Assembly (NCBI RefSeq): GCF_000213255.1
Contig: NC_015520.1
Coordinates: 2,721,349 to 2,785,348 of the forward strand
Source of the DNA: Mahella australiensis 50-1 BON
GTDB taxonomy: Bacteria; Bacillota; Clostridia; Mahellales; Mahellaceae
Direction of reading: 5' to 3'
DNA: 64,000 nt
Shown: positions 47,071 through 53,957 of the stretch, piece by piece
Numbering within the stretch: position 1 is the stretch's first letter
How the letters are laid out: every line of letters begins with the position of its first letter
Made by a program: the position numbers and the translations under genes
The notes under the pieces: model-generated
What the model saw: only the letters and a program-made list of their open reading frames with translations
What the model was told of the DNA's origin: nothing
Databases searched by the model: none

Positions 47071-47091
47071 GCCCAAAGACATACCTTGGGC
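47071..47091 (-). promoter_or_regulatory. Hairpin in the rpsF leader
   Basis: GCCCAA (47071-47076) pairs with TTGGGC (47086-47091) within the 55-nt leader, followed on the minus strand by the GGAGG ribosome site. An ACCGAA precedes it. In some bacteria S6:S18 binds its own leader; whether this short stem is that motif cannot be decided here. Confidence 0.4.
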
Positions 47092-47106
47092 AAGGATTCG
47101 GTTATT

Positions 47107-47135
47107 ATTATACCATCGATGAATATATATGGCAA
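47107..47135 (-). promoter_or_regulatory. Sigma-A promoter of rpsF-ssb-rpsR
   Basis: TTGCCA (47130-47135) and TATAAT (47107-47112) on the minus strand with a 17-bp spacer. Predicted start near 47100. Confidence 0.75.
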
Positions 47136-47148
47136 TAAAAAATTTTAG

Positions 47149-48090
47149 CTACTTATCGCTGAATGCCTTGAGCAATTCTATAGGCAATGGGAACAATATG
47201 GTTGAGTTTTTCTCTACGGCGATTTCGCTAAGGGTCTGCAAGTACCTTAGCTGCAATGCCGCAGGGTCCTTTGATATAACCGACGCTGCGGCCAGCAGCT
47301 TTTGGGCTGCCTGATATTCACCGTCGGCAGCGATGATCTTGGCACGGCGCTCGCGTTCAGCCTCGGCCTGCTTAGCCATGGCACGCTTCATGGTATCGGG
47401 CAACTCGATGCTTTTTATCTCAACTGTCGTAATCTTTATTCCCCATGGATCAGTGGCTTCATCCAAAAGTTTACGCAATATCTCGTTAAGCTCAGCCCTT
47501 TTTGAAAGTATTTCATCCAATTCATGCTGGCCCAGCACAGAGCGCAAAATTGTCTGCCCGAGCAGCGTCGTGCTTTGCGTATAGTTGGCCACCTTGGTTA
47601 CGGCCAATATGGGGTCGAAAACGTTAAAATACACCACCGCATCAACTAAGACGGGTACATTGTCCTTGGTTATGACCTCTTGCTTGGCGACGTCTATCGT
47701 GAATGTGCGCAGGTCTATCTTTACCACGCGATCGATCCCGAACGGAAATATAATGTTAAACCCAGGCTCCACTATTCCCATAAGCCGGCCTAAGCGGAAA
47801 AGCACGCCGCGTTGGTATTCTGTTATAATAACGGCCATGCCTGGCAGTATTATGAAAGGCACTATCAATAATATCACCAAGGTTATGAACGGGCCAGTTA
47901 CCTGATCACCTATAGCGTTAGAGCCGGCATTTATGGCAAGGCATGCGAATATGCCCCATACGACCAGTGCTCCAACCACTATGGCAAACACCGGATATTT
48001 CTTCCTGGCCAACGCTAAAACCGCCCACACAAGCCACCATATAGCCTCTACGGCTATTATGATCGATAAAACCATTATCGCGGATCCCAT
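47149..48090 (-). CDS. Slipin / SPFH (band 7) membrane protein
   Basis: 313 residues. Three hydrophobic N-terminal segments, then the SPFH domain: IITEYQRGVLFRLGRLMGIVEPGFNIIFPFGIDRVVKIDLR, TKDNVPVLVDAVVYFNVFDP and LGQHELDEILSKRAELNEILR, and the Ala/Glu-rich coiled coil AKQAEAERERRAKIIAADGE. Slipins form membrane scaffolds, often with an NfeD-type protease partner, but none is adjacent here. ATG at 48090 preferred because AGGAGAGG is eight bases before it. Confidence 0.9.
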   Translation of the reverse strand: MGSAIMVLSIIIAVEAIWWLVWAVLALARKKYPVFAIVVGALVVWGIFACLAINAGSNAIGDQVTGPFITLVILLIVPFIILPGMAVIITEYQRGVLFRLGRLMGIVEPGFNIIFPFGIDRVVKIDLRTFTIDVAKQEVITKDNVPVLVDAVVYFNVFDPILAVTKVANYTQSTTLLGQTILRSVLGQHELDEILSKRAELNEILRKLLDEATDPWGIKITTVEIKSIELPDTMKRAMAKQAEAERERRAKIIAADGEYQAAQKLLAAASVISKDPAALQLRYLQTLSEIAVEKNSTILFPLPIELLKAFSDK

Positions 48091-48285
48091 ATAGCTCACC
48101 TCTCCTCAAAATGTCACCTTAATTATATATCATATTTTGGCAAAAGCAAGTGTTTTTGAAGTATTATCCCTCACTCCATACCTAAGCGCCTTAAATATCG
48201 AGTCTTCGGATGATTGATAAACGGAAATTATTATTCTATTTTATAACAAATATGATATAATAACAGTAAAAGAAAGGTGATAATC

Positions 48286-49008
48286 ATGTTGAAAAAAACA
48301 GGGACCATTATTGCTATAGCTGCAGTTGCCTTGCTATTGATTGCTTTCTTTGCAATAAATACAGGTTTTGCCGAGAGCATGTGGTCGTATATCGGAGAGC
48401 AAGCCGCTTCTATCAGAGAACAAAAAAACGACGCAACGATTGCCACTATAGGTGATGCGCGCATAACGCAAAACGACCTTGATTTGGCCATGCTAATGCG
48501 TGAACAGGCATATGAACTTCAAAGCAAAGAGATCGATGAATTGCAAAATATGATGCCCGAACAACCAACCAAGGAAAAAGTGCTTGATTCATTGATAGAA
48601 AATGAAATACTTTACCAGGAGGCTGTCAAAAGAGGTTGCAGCGTTTCTCTAGATGAAGCTAAAAAGTATCTCGAGGATAATAAAAAGATCTATGATGAAA
48701 TATCAAGCGGAAAGCTAACACCTGACAATAAAGATATGGCAATTGAAGCTTGCGAAGTGACGGAAGACTTTGCCAAGGGAATGGGGATGACCATAGAAGA
48801 GTATATGGAGTACCTTGCACCTGCAGTTCAAAAAGAATTGTCGATAGCTAAATTAAAGCAGTCAATACTACAGTCAGCTCCCTCTGATGTAAAGAGCGGC
48901 CCTCAAAAAGCAGAAGAATACTTTAACAAACAAAAAGAAGAAATTAAAAAAAATTATAATGTTAAATATAACGTCATAGACCCCGCGGCTAAAACCGGAG
49001 GCTTGTAA
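48286..49008 (+). CDS. SurA-N-like exported chaperone domain protein
   Basis: 240 residues. One N-terminal membrane anchor or signal (LLKKTG-type start, then IIAIAAVALLLIAFFAIN), followed by a helical SurA/PrsA N-terminal-like domain: IGDARITQNDLDLAMLMREQA and DSLIENEILYQEAVKRG. No parvulin PPIase domain follows; the chain ends in a Lys/Glu-rich tail. Such proteins fold or hold exported proteins. ATG follows AAAGGTGAT. Divergent from the slipin gene; the 195-bp gap contains a TATAAT but no clear -35. Confidence 0.75.
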   Translation: MLKKTGTIIAIAAVALLLIAFFAINTGFAESMWSYIGEQAASIREQKNDATIATIGDARITQNDLDLAMLMREQAYELQSKEIDELQNMMPEQPTKEKVLDSLIENEILYQEAVKRGCSVSLDEAKKYLEDNKKIYDEISSGKLTPDNKDMAIEACEVTEDFAKGMGMTIEEYMEYLAPAVQKELSIAKLKQSILQSAPSDVKSGPQKAEEYFNKQKEEIKKNYNVKYNVIDPAAKTGGL

Positions 49009-49434
49009 AAGCCCTGCTATCTATTTAGCCCCCTGATAGACTTGGATAAAGTTATTGTATGTGATAATATACAAATAAGCGTTAGAGATCTTATGATTGG
49101 AACACTGGAAGCACGTAATAGTAGTTATATTAACGCTAAAGCGGTCGAATTAGAACAAGAATATTTATGCCACGAAAGCCTCTTGGCAATGAGTGCCGAC
49201 ATGTTAGGCTGATGTGCCAGGTACCAGCCATGCTCCAGAGCCCAACTTCTTGCTCAACATGGAGGATGCCGGTGATGCCTGCAAACATGCCGGCGGAGGC
49301 TCATTGTCAAAAGGATCGTGGAATAAATACGGGAAATGCTCCATCGACTGCATGTAGTTGATATAAAAACACATGTAATACAGGGCTTACCAGTCACGAC
49401 CACGAAATTCTTTAAGTATAGAGGCTAAATAATC
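49009..49434. other. Gap with unassigned coding-like traces
   Basis: After the TAA at 49008 the same frame stays open for 67 codons (to TGA at 49210-49212) and includes DLDKVIVCDNIQISVRDLMIG, with no start codon or ribosome site of its own. The remaining bases, which are locally more GC-rich, contain no recognised gene. It may be a decayed gene or insertion-sequence debris. Confidence 0.35.
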
Positions 49435-49542
49435 ATGACACAAAAGCAATATAGCGAAGAATTTAAGGAGCAGATAATCAAAGAGTGTAATGATGGTGGC
49501 ATCTTTACGGACGCGACGAATATATTTTTAGAATTACTATAA
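49435..49542 (+). mobile_element. Remnant of an IS3-family orfA
   Basis: The ATG at 49435 begins MTQKQYSEEFKEQIIKEC, the usual start of IS3/IS911 OrfA transposase subunits (a helix-turn-helix protein). After about 20 codons the similarity ends and the frame stops at 49542. No orfB, inverted repeats or target duplication are visible, so only a stub remains. Confidence 0.6.
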
Positions 49543-49564
49543 AACATCATAGAGGTGATGCAAA

Positions 49565-50155
49565 ATGCGGAAAATAACAGTTTCGTTTTTGATAATCATT
49601 GTGTTGCTTTCCACTGGATGTAGCAATGGGCAACGGTATATGAAAGATAACATGAATTATAATATAAACGGCAAAAATCTAAATATAACAATTACATCAA
49701 TTACTGCTCAGAGTGAAAGTTCAGGATTTGGTGGAAAATCTTTAGGATCAACTATATTATTTGCAGATATAACAAATACTAGCAATAAAATTATTATAAT
49801 ACCATTGGGTTATGCCGTTCCAGATCATGATGAATTAAATTCTAACGACGAACGAAATATATATGATAAAAAGAGTTATATAGCAGATAAGCAAGGTAAT
49901 AAATATTATTCAGTAGGCCTACAAGGAGATCCTATTTTAGGAAAAGTCGCCAAGCTTGAGCCTAAAAGCGGATCAGATATAAATATGGCTTATATATATC
50001 TACCGCCCGGTAAAACCTTGCATAATGGACTTATGTATTCCCCCATAAAACCATTGCCTAGAACTGGTGATATTATAAAATGGCATATTACTGTGTATGA
50101 TGAATCCCTAGCTAATGAACTAGAAGTTATTGACAAAGATATTACATTGCCATAA
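49565..50155 (+). CDS. Putative lipoprotein, unrecognised
   Basis: 196 residues. Lipoprotein signal MRKITVSFLIIIVLL with lipobox LSTGC. The mature part is beta-rich (NLNITITSITAQSES, STILFADITNTSNKIIIIPLGY, KYYSVGLQGDP), which resembles immunoglobulin-like DUF4352-type domains in layout but not clearly in sequence. GAGGTGATG lies before the ATG. AT-rich compared with the housekeeping cluster. Function unknown; expected on the outer face of the membrane. Confidence 0.75.
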   Translation: MRKITVSFLIIIVLLSTGCSNGQRYMKDNMNYNINGKNLNITITSITAQSESSGFGGKSLGSTILFADITNTSNKIIIIPLGYAVPDHDELNSNDERNIYDKKSYIADKQGNKYYSVGLQGDPILGKVAKLEPKSGSDINMAYIYLPPGKTLHNGLMYSPIKPLPRTGDIIKWHITVYDESLANELEVIDKDITLP

Positions 50156-50363
50156 CGTACTATTTTCAAATTTCAAATAGCGATCTTAGTATAGCTCGAA
50201 TTTAGGTATTCTAATATTTTGAGTGACTTTCGCTATTATGAAAGTATAAAAAGCATATCCTGAGTATATCCAAGGGTAAGTTGCTAAGGTCCTTTAGTGC
50301 CAAGCATCTAATCTGTTTATTTATCCTTATAATGGCGTCCTAAGGGCATAAATTTCAATAGTG

Positions 50364-50381
50364 CTATCGCGTAAGCGATAG
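50364..50381. other. Short hairpin
   Basis: CTATCGC (50364-50370) and GCGATAG (50375-50381) with a GTAA loop. It lies in the 365-bp gap after the lipoprotein gene, which otherwise holds only the longer inverted repeat at 50473-50517. Confidence 0.5.
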
Positions 50382-50472
50382 ACTATTCTATTGACATCGT
50401 CTTATAAATACATAAAAAAGCTTGATATCACGCTGAATAAAGAGAGTAACACAGCTCTAATAGATGAATCTG

Positions 50473-50517
50473 CTAGACAAGGCGGTTAAGCACACAGAGC
50501 TTAACCGCCTTGTCTAG
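50473..50517. terminator. 18-bp perfect inverted repeat between convergent genes
   Basis: CTAGACAAGGCGGTTAAG (50473-50490) and its exact complement (50500-50517) around nine bases. It sits just before the end of the minus-strand gene at 50526 and downstream of the plus-strand lipoprotein gene. A bidirectional terminator is likely, although no T-run follows on either strand. Confidence 0.6.
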
Positions 50518-50525
50518 AAAAGATG

Positions 50526-51125
50526 CTAATCAATACAGTCTTTAATCATTGCTATAGCTGAATCCAGACTATCTGCCGTCTTTGCAGAAGTCGCAGTATA
50601 ACCAAATAAAGAATACTCGTTAGCTGAATAGAGCGTAGTACCATTCCTAACTTTGATAATACCCTGTGCTGGATTTACTGGTGAATACGGAGAATCATCA
50701 TACTCACATAGGAACATCAACTGTTCTGTATCCTTAGATAAATAACCGTTCATTTCGTGTAGTGTTGCCTCAGGCTTGGCTTTATAATCTCCTAATTGCT
50801 TGATAGTAATTATCTCGCCAATGTTCACATTCCCTTTAACTACTTCAACAACCTTTACAGTTGAGATAGTATATGGAGTTGTTTCCTTGTTAGTTTTATT
50901 GGGAGTTCTATCAACCATAAGGTCCTGAACATCTTTGGCTGAAACGACTTCACCAACAATAATAACATCGGCAGCATTTGTAATACTCTTAACATCGGGA
51001 TAATATGGATAGTCTCCGTGAATCATTGGTTTTGGGAAAAAATTCACGGCAATCACAATAATCAATGCAAGAGAAATTAAAATCAAGATAGAAATAGTTA
51101 TAACATGTTTTTTGGCAGTTGTCAT
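50526..51125 (-). CDS. Membrane-anchored protein of unknown function, partner of the protease remnant
   Basis: 199 residues from the ATG at 51125, eight bases after AGGAGG. One N-terminal membrane anchor (VITISILILISLALIIVIAVNFF), then an outer domain with ADVIIVGEVVSAKDVQD, STVKVVEVVKGN and EIITIKQLGDY. That beta-rich pattern is seen in secreted hypothetical proteins of Gram-positives. It follows the matrixin-like protease gene by 15 bp in the same orientation, so they form a two-gene unit. Function unknown. Confidence 0.75.
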   Translation of the reverse strand: MTTAKKHVITISILILISLALIIVIAVNFFPKPMIHGDYPYYPDVKSITNAADVIIVGEVVSAKDVQDLMVDRTPNKTNKETTPYTISTVKVVEVVKGNVNIGEIITIKQLGDYKAKPEATLHEMNGYLSKDTEQLMFLCEYDDSPYSPVNPAQGIIKVRNGTTLYSANEYSLFGYTATSAKTADSLDSAIAMIKDCID

Positions 51126-51140
51126 ATTAAACACCTCCTA

Positions 51141-51680
51141 TCAGTTACCATACACATTGTTCACACCAGCAATATCATCACTTGTCGGCCATGTCAAATA
51201 GTTTCTGTTACAGTCGTAATTCATAATAGAAGAATTTCCAGAAGAAGGATTATCACCCAAGCAAAAAGCGTGACCAAGTTCATGAACCAAAACGCTACTT
51301 CTAAATGTATCAGATTCGCTAACCAGAGTATTTCTATTTAATTCGATCTTAAACTTACCAGCGCGCCCCCAAAAAACATATTGAAGATTCTGAGGAGTAT
51401 ACAATCCGTACCATGTATCATCCCACTGTCCATCTATACAATAACTGTGGCCAGATCCAGGAACCTGAGTTATTTCGACGGGAGTATTAGTATTGTTCCA
51501 TTTGGTTATACAAGACGAAAAAATGCTATAGCTAAGTCGATTTTCGACTTCTACTTCAGGGTTAAGCAGACCACCTCCATAGTAAATATACTATGCCGCA
51601 AATGCTACGGTTGTAAACAATGAAGTAATAAAGACATTGATAAGTATAAGCATAATCGCTTTTGTTGCAGATCGTTTCAT
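51141..51680 (-). pseudogene. Secreted matrixin-like zinc metalloprotease interrupted by an in-frame TAG
   Basis: The ATG at 51680, ten bases after AGGAGG, starts a clear signal peptide (MKRSATKAIMLILINVF, ending VAFAA). Codon 30 is TAG (51591-51593), exactly after the predicted cleavage site; the frame then continues uninterrupted for about 150 codons. The catalytic region has HELGHAFCLGD, i.e. HExxHxxCxxD with Cys in place of the usual Gly and Asp as third zinc ligand, and a Met-turn SSIMNYD. Without read-through no secreted enzyme can be made, unless an internal start gives a signal-less protein. Confidence 0.8.
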
Positions 51681-51920
51681 CGTATTTATACCTCCTAGTA
51701 CAATATAGTTGTAGTGCTCTATTTCGTTTTTCCATTTCGCCGACTGAAGTTTTATTAGTTTACTCCTTGTCTACTATCAACCTTGAGCGTCAATAACTCA
51801 TTCAAGGGAATCACCCCCACTTCTTTTGGTTCCTATGATTAGTATACACCGCATATCTTATAAACGCAAGCATTTCCATGGGAAATTTTACTTTCTGATA
51901 TCATTGTTTGGTGCCTGTTT

Positions 51921-51973
51921 AAGTATCCCATAGGTTTGATAACTTATTAGCCTCTGGCTCATGTGTTTCTGTA
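51921..51973 (-). repeat. Partial copy of the structured-RNA element
   Basis: About 46 bases match the 3' segment of the rod-shaped RNA candidate at 62876-63209 (compare 62886-62934), including the small AGCC-loop-GGCT hairpin. The 5' half is not present, so this is a truncated copy. It lies in the roughly 400-bp gap upstream of the ABC chimera. Confidence 0.6.
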
Positions 51974-52030
51974 TATAGTTACCATAATCTTCTTCAAAAA
52001 AGTTACATGAGTTCCCGTTTCTCAAGAGCA

Positions 52031-52059
52031 TTGTATGATCGATATATTTTTGTTATAAT
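52031..52059 (+). promoter_or_regulatory. Sigma-A promoter of the ABC chimera gene
   Basis: TTGTAT (52031-52036) and TATAAT (52054-52059) with a 17-bp spacer, about 18 bp before the first possible start codon. Confidence 0.6.
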
Positions 52060-52083
52060 TATTAAAGAATTTGCAATAAGGGT

Positions 52084-52980
52084 GTGAATCGCGGGCAAAT
52101 GACTAAAGAAGCTGTTATATTTGATGGGGTCGAGAAATACTTCGGTTCACTTTGTGCCTTAAAAAGTATCAGTTTCGCAGTTCCTCAAAATACAATAACC
52201 GGACTTATTGGAGCCAACGGTTCGGGCAAAACAACTACCATAAAATGTTTGCTGAATTATTATGATGATTATTCCGGAAAAATAACGGTACTGGGTGCTG
52301 ACGCCAAAACAATATCACAAGATAAAAACATAATATCGTATATACCTGACCAACCCGTTTATTATGAAGAACTCACAGTAATAGAACATTTGCAATTTAT
52401 CAGCAGCATATATGATACCAAGAATAAAGTTGACGAAATAATTAAAGACTTTGAACTCGAGAGCCATTTACAAAAGTTCCCCCACGAATTATCGAAAGGC
52501 ACTTTGCAAAAGCTTTTGATATCCTGCGCATTGCTGAGAAAATTTGATTTATTGGTGGCTGATGAGCCATTTCAAGGATTGGACCCCAAACAGATTTATA
52601 AGTTACGAGAAAAAATTGCAGAGTTGAGAAAAGGGGGTAAGACAATAATTCTGTCAACTCATTTATTAAAATTAATCGAGAAAATTTGCGATTATAAGGA
52701 ATTGTTAATCAGCAAAAGCAAAGAAGGCTTATATCTGCCTTACAGCAAGGCTTCGATAATCAAATCATTCGTTGTTTTGGGTATACCTATTCAAATCATC
52801 GAGGCCTTTTTTGTAGGGATTATATTAAGCAGGCCGTTGCTTATCATATTGCTCGCTACGCTATTATACACAGGTTTGCTCATAATCTCCATGTATATCG
52901 AAAAAGATAGAAAAGTAGGCGCAAGAACGCTTGTATTAAATGCATTGATTTTGGCTGCAACATATATTTTAGTAGGATAA
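52084..52980 (+). CDS. ABC ATPase fused in frame to the tail of an ABC permease
   Basis: 298 residues (GTG at 52084; an ATG at 52099 is an alternative). Residues 1-210 are an ABC ATPase: Walker A GANGSGKTT, signature LSKGTLQK, Walker B LLVADEP, switch His in ILSTHLL. From about residue 212 the sequence changes to KELLISKSKEGLYLPYSKASI and two or three membrane spans, typical of the C-terminus of an ABC-2 permease. The ATPase tail and most of the permease are missing. The simplest reading is an in-frame deletion joining two neighbouring genes. Whether the product works is unknown. Confidence 0.75.
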   Translation: MNRGQMTKEAVIFDGVEKYFGSLCALKSISFAVPQNTITGLIGANGSGKTTTIKCLLNYYDDYSGKITVLGADAKTISQDKNIISYIPDQPVYYEELTVIEHLQFISSIYDTKNKVDEIIKDFELESHLQKFPHELSKGTLQKLLISCALLRKFDLLVADEPFQGLDPKQIYKLREKIAELRKGGKTIILSTHLLKLIEKICDYKELLISKSKEGLYLPYSKASIIKSFVVLGIPIQIIEAFFVGIILSRPLLIILLATLLYTGLLIISMYIEKDRKVGARTLVLNALILAATYILVG

Positions 52981-53006
52981 GAGCAAAAGATATTGCCATA
53001 ATTCTA

Positions 53007-53031
53007 TGAACCAAAATCCCTCTCTTTCGTC
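53007..53031 (+). promoter_or_regulatory. ECF-sigma-type promoter of the ABC/sigma operon
   Basis: TGAACC (53007-53012) and CGTC (53028-53031) give TGAAC-N16-CGTC, the form of ECF sigma promoters such as SigW/SigX targets. It precedes an operon that itself encodes an ECF sigma factor. The same elements with identical spacing occur at 59253-59277. No good sigma-A promoter overlaps it. Confidence 0.65.
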
Positions 53032-53072
53032 TTATATTTTAGAAAGATGAAATCACGGGAGGATATTCGATG
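53007..53072 (+). repeat. 66-bp leader repeat, copy 1
   Basis: From the ECF-type -35 element to the start codon, this leader aligns without gaps to 59253-59318; by my count 54 of 66 bases are identical. Conserved parts include both promoter elements, CTTAT after the -10, the AGAAAG segment and the ATATTCGATG around the start codon. Confidence 0.8.
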
Positions 53073-53957
53073 GAAATACATCTTGACAACGTTACCAAGG
53101 TATATCGCAGGGGTGCAAAGGCTCTGGACGGCGTGACGCTGGATATACAAAGCGGCGTATTCGGCCTGCTCGGGCCGAACGGGGCCGGCAAGAGCACCAT
53201 GATGAAGATGATAGCCACGCTGGTAGTACCCACATCGGGGCACATAAGCGTGGATAACTACACGCTCCCGGCACAGCAAAACGAGGTGCGGCGCATGTTG
53301 GGATACCTGCCACAGGAATACGGCCTGTTCAACAATCTTACGGCATATGAGCTAATGGATTACATAGCTCTGATGAAAGGCATCGGAAACGACAAGCAGC
53401 GCAGGGACGATATAAACCGGTTGCTTGACTGGGTGGGCCTAAACGATGTGATACACCACCGCGTAGGCTCATTCTCCGGCGGCATGAAGCAGCGGCTGGC
53501 CATAGCCCAGGCGCTTCTCGGCAGCCCGAGGCTGCTGATATTGGATGAACCGACCGCCGGGCTGGACCCTGAGGAACGCCTGCGCTTCCGTAATCTGATA
53601 AACCGCATAAGCGTCGACCGCATCGTTATATTGTCCACTCACATCGTATCCGACGTAGCCGCCGGCTGCCAGCGCTTGGTTGTATTAAACCACGGGCGCA
53701 TAATGCTGGAGGGCGAGCTGGATGCGTTGAAGCGCTGCGCCGACGGCATAACGTGGGAAGCACAAGTCGATCCGGGCATCGACACAGAGCATCTGCCCGG
53801 TGCCGTCATGGTATCGTCGCAGCGCAGGGACGGCAGTCTCTATTTGCGCTTTCTGGCCAAAGAGCCGTCGATTTCCGGTGCGGTGCCGGCATCGCCCGAC
53901 CTCGAGGACGGCTATATGGCCCTTATATCGGGCATGAGAGCGGGTGCGGCATCATGA
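53070..53957 (+). CDS. ABC transporter ATPase (first of the GC-rich operon)
   Basis: 295 residues. Walker A GPNGAGKST, Q loop LPQEYGLFNNLTAYE, signature FSGGMKQRLAIAQAL, Walker B LLILDEPTAGLDP, His switch ILSTHIVSD, then a C-terminal domain. It is closest to exporters of the BcrA/drug-peptide type. The ATG follows GGGAGGA. Its stop overlaps the permease start (ATGA). Base composition is clearly more GC-rich than the genes on either side. Expected partner: the permease encoded next. Confidence 0.92.
   Translation: MEIHLDNVTKVYRRGAKALDGVTLDIQSGVFGLLGPNGAGKSTMMKMIATLVVPTSGHISVDNYTLPAQQNEVRRMLGYLPQEYGLFNNLTAYELMDYIALMKGIGNDKQRRDDINRLLDWVGLNDVIHHRVGSFSGGMKQRLAIAQALLGSPRLLILDEPTAGLDPEERLRFRNLINRISVDRIVILSTHIVSDVAAGCQRLVVLNHGRIMLEGELDALKRCADGITWEAQVDPGIDTEHLPGAVMVSSQRRDGSLYLRFLAKEPSISGAVPASPDLEDGYMALISGMRAGAAS

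Noticed and set aside
49213-49434. A complete insertion sequence in the gap after the SurA-like gene
   Set aside because: Only an OrfA start of about 20 codons is recognisable; no orfB, inverted repeats or target duplications were seen.
51591-51593. Genome-wide recoding of TAG as a sense codon
   Set aside because: Several intact genes in the window end with TAG at the expected C-terminus, so TAG works as a normal stop.
53753-53953. Extended N-terminus for the large ABC permease
   Set aside because: The extension lies wholly inside the ATPase gene in another frame; the ATG at 53954 overlaps the ATPase stop in the usual ATGA manner.
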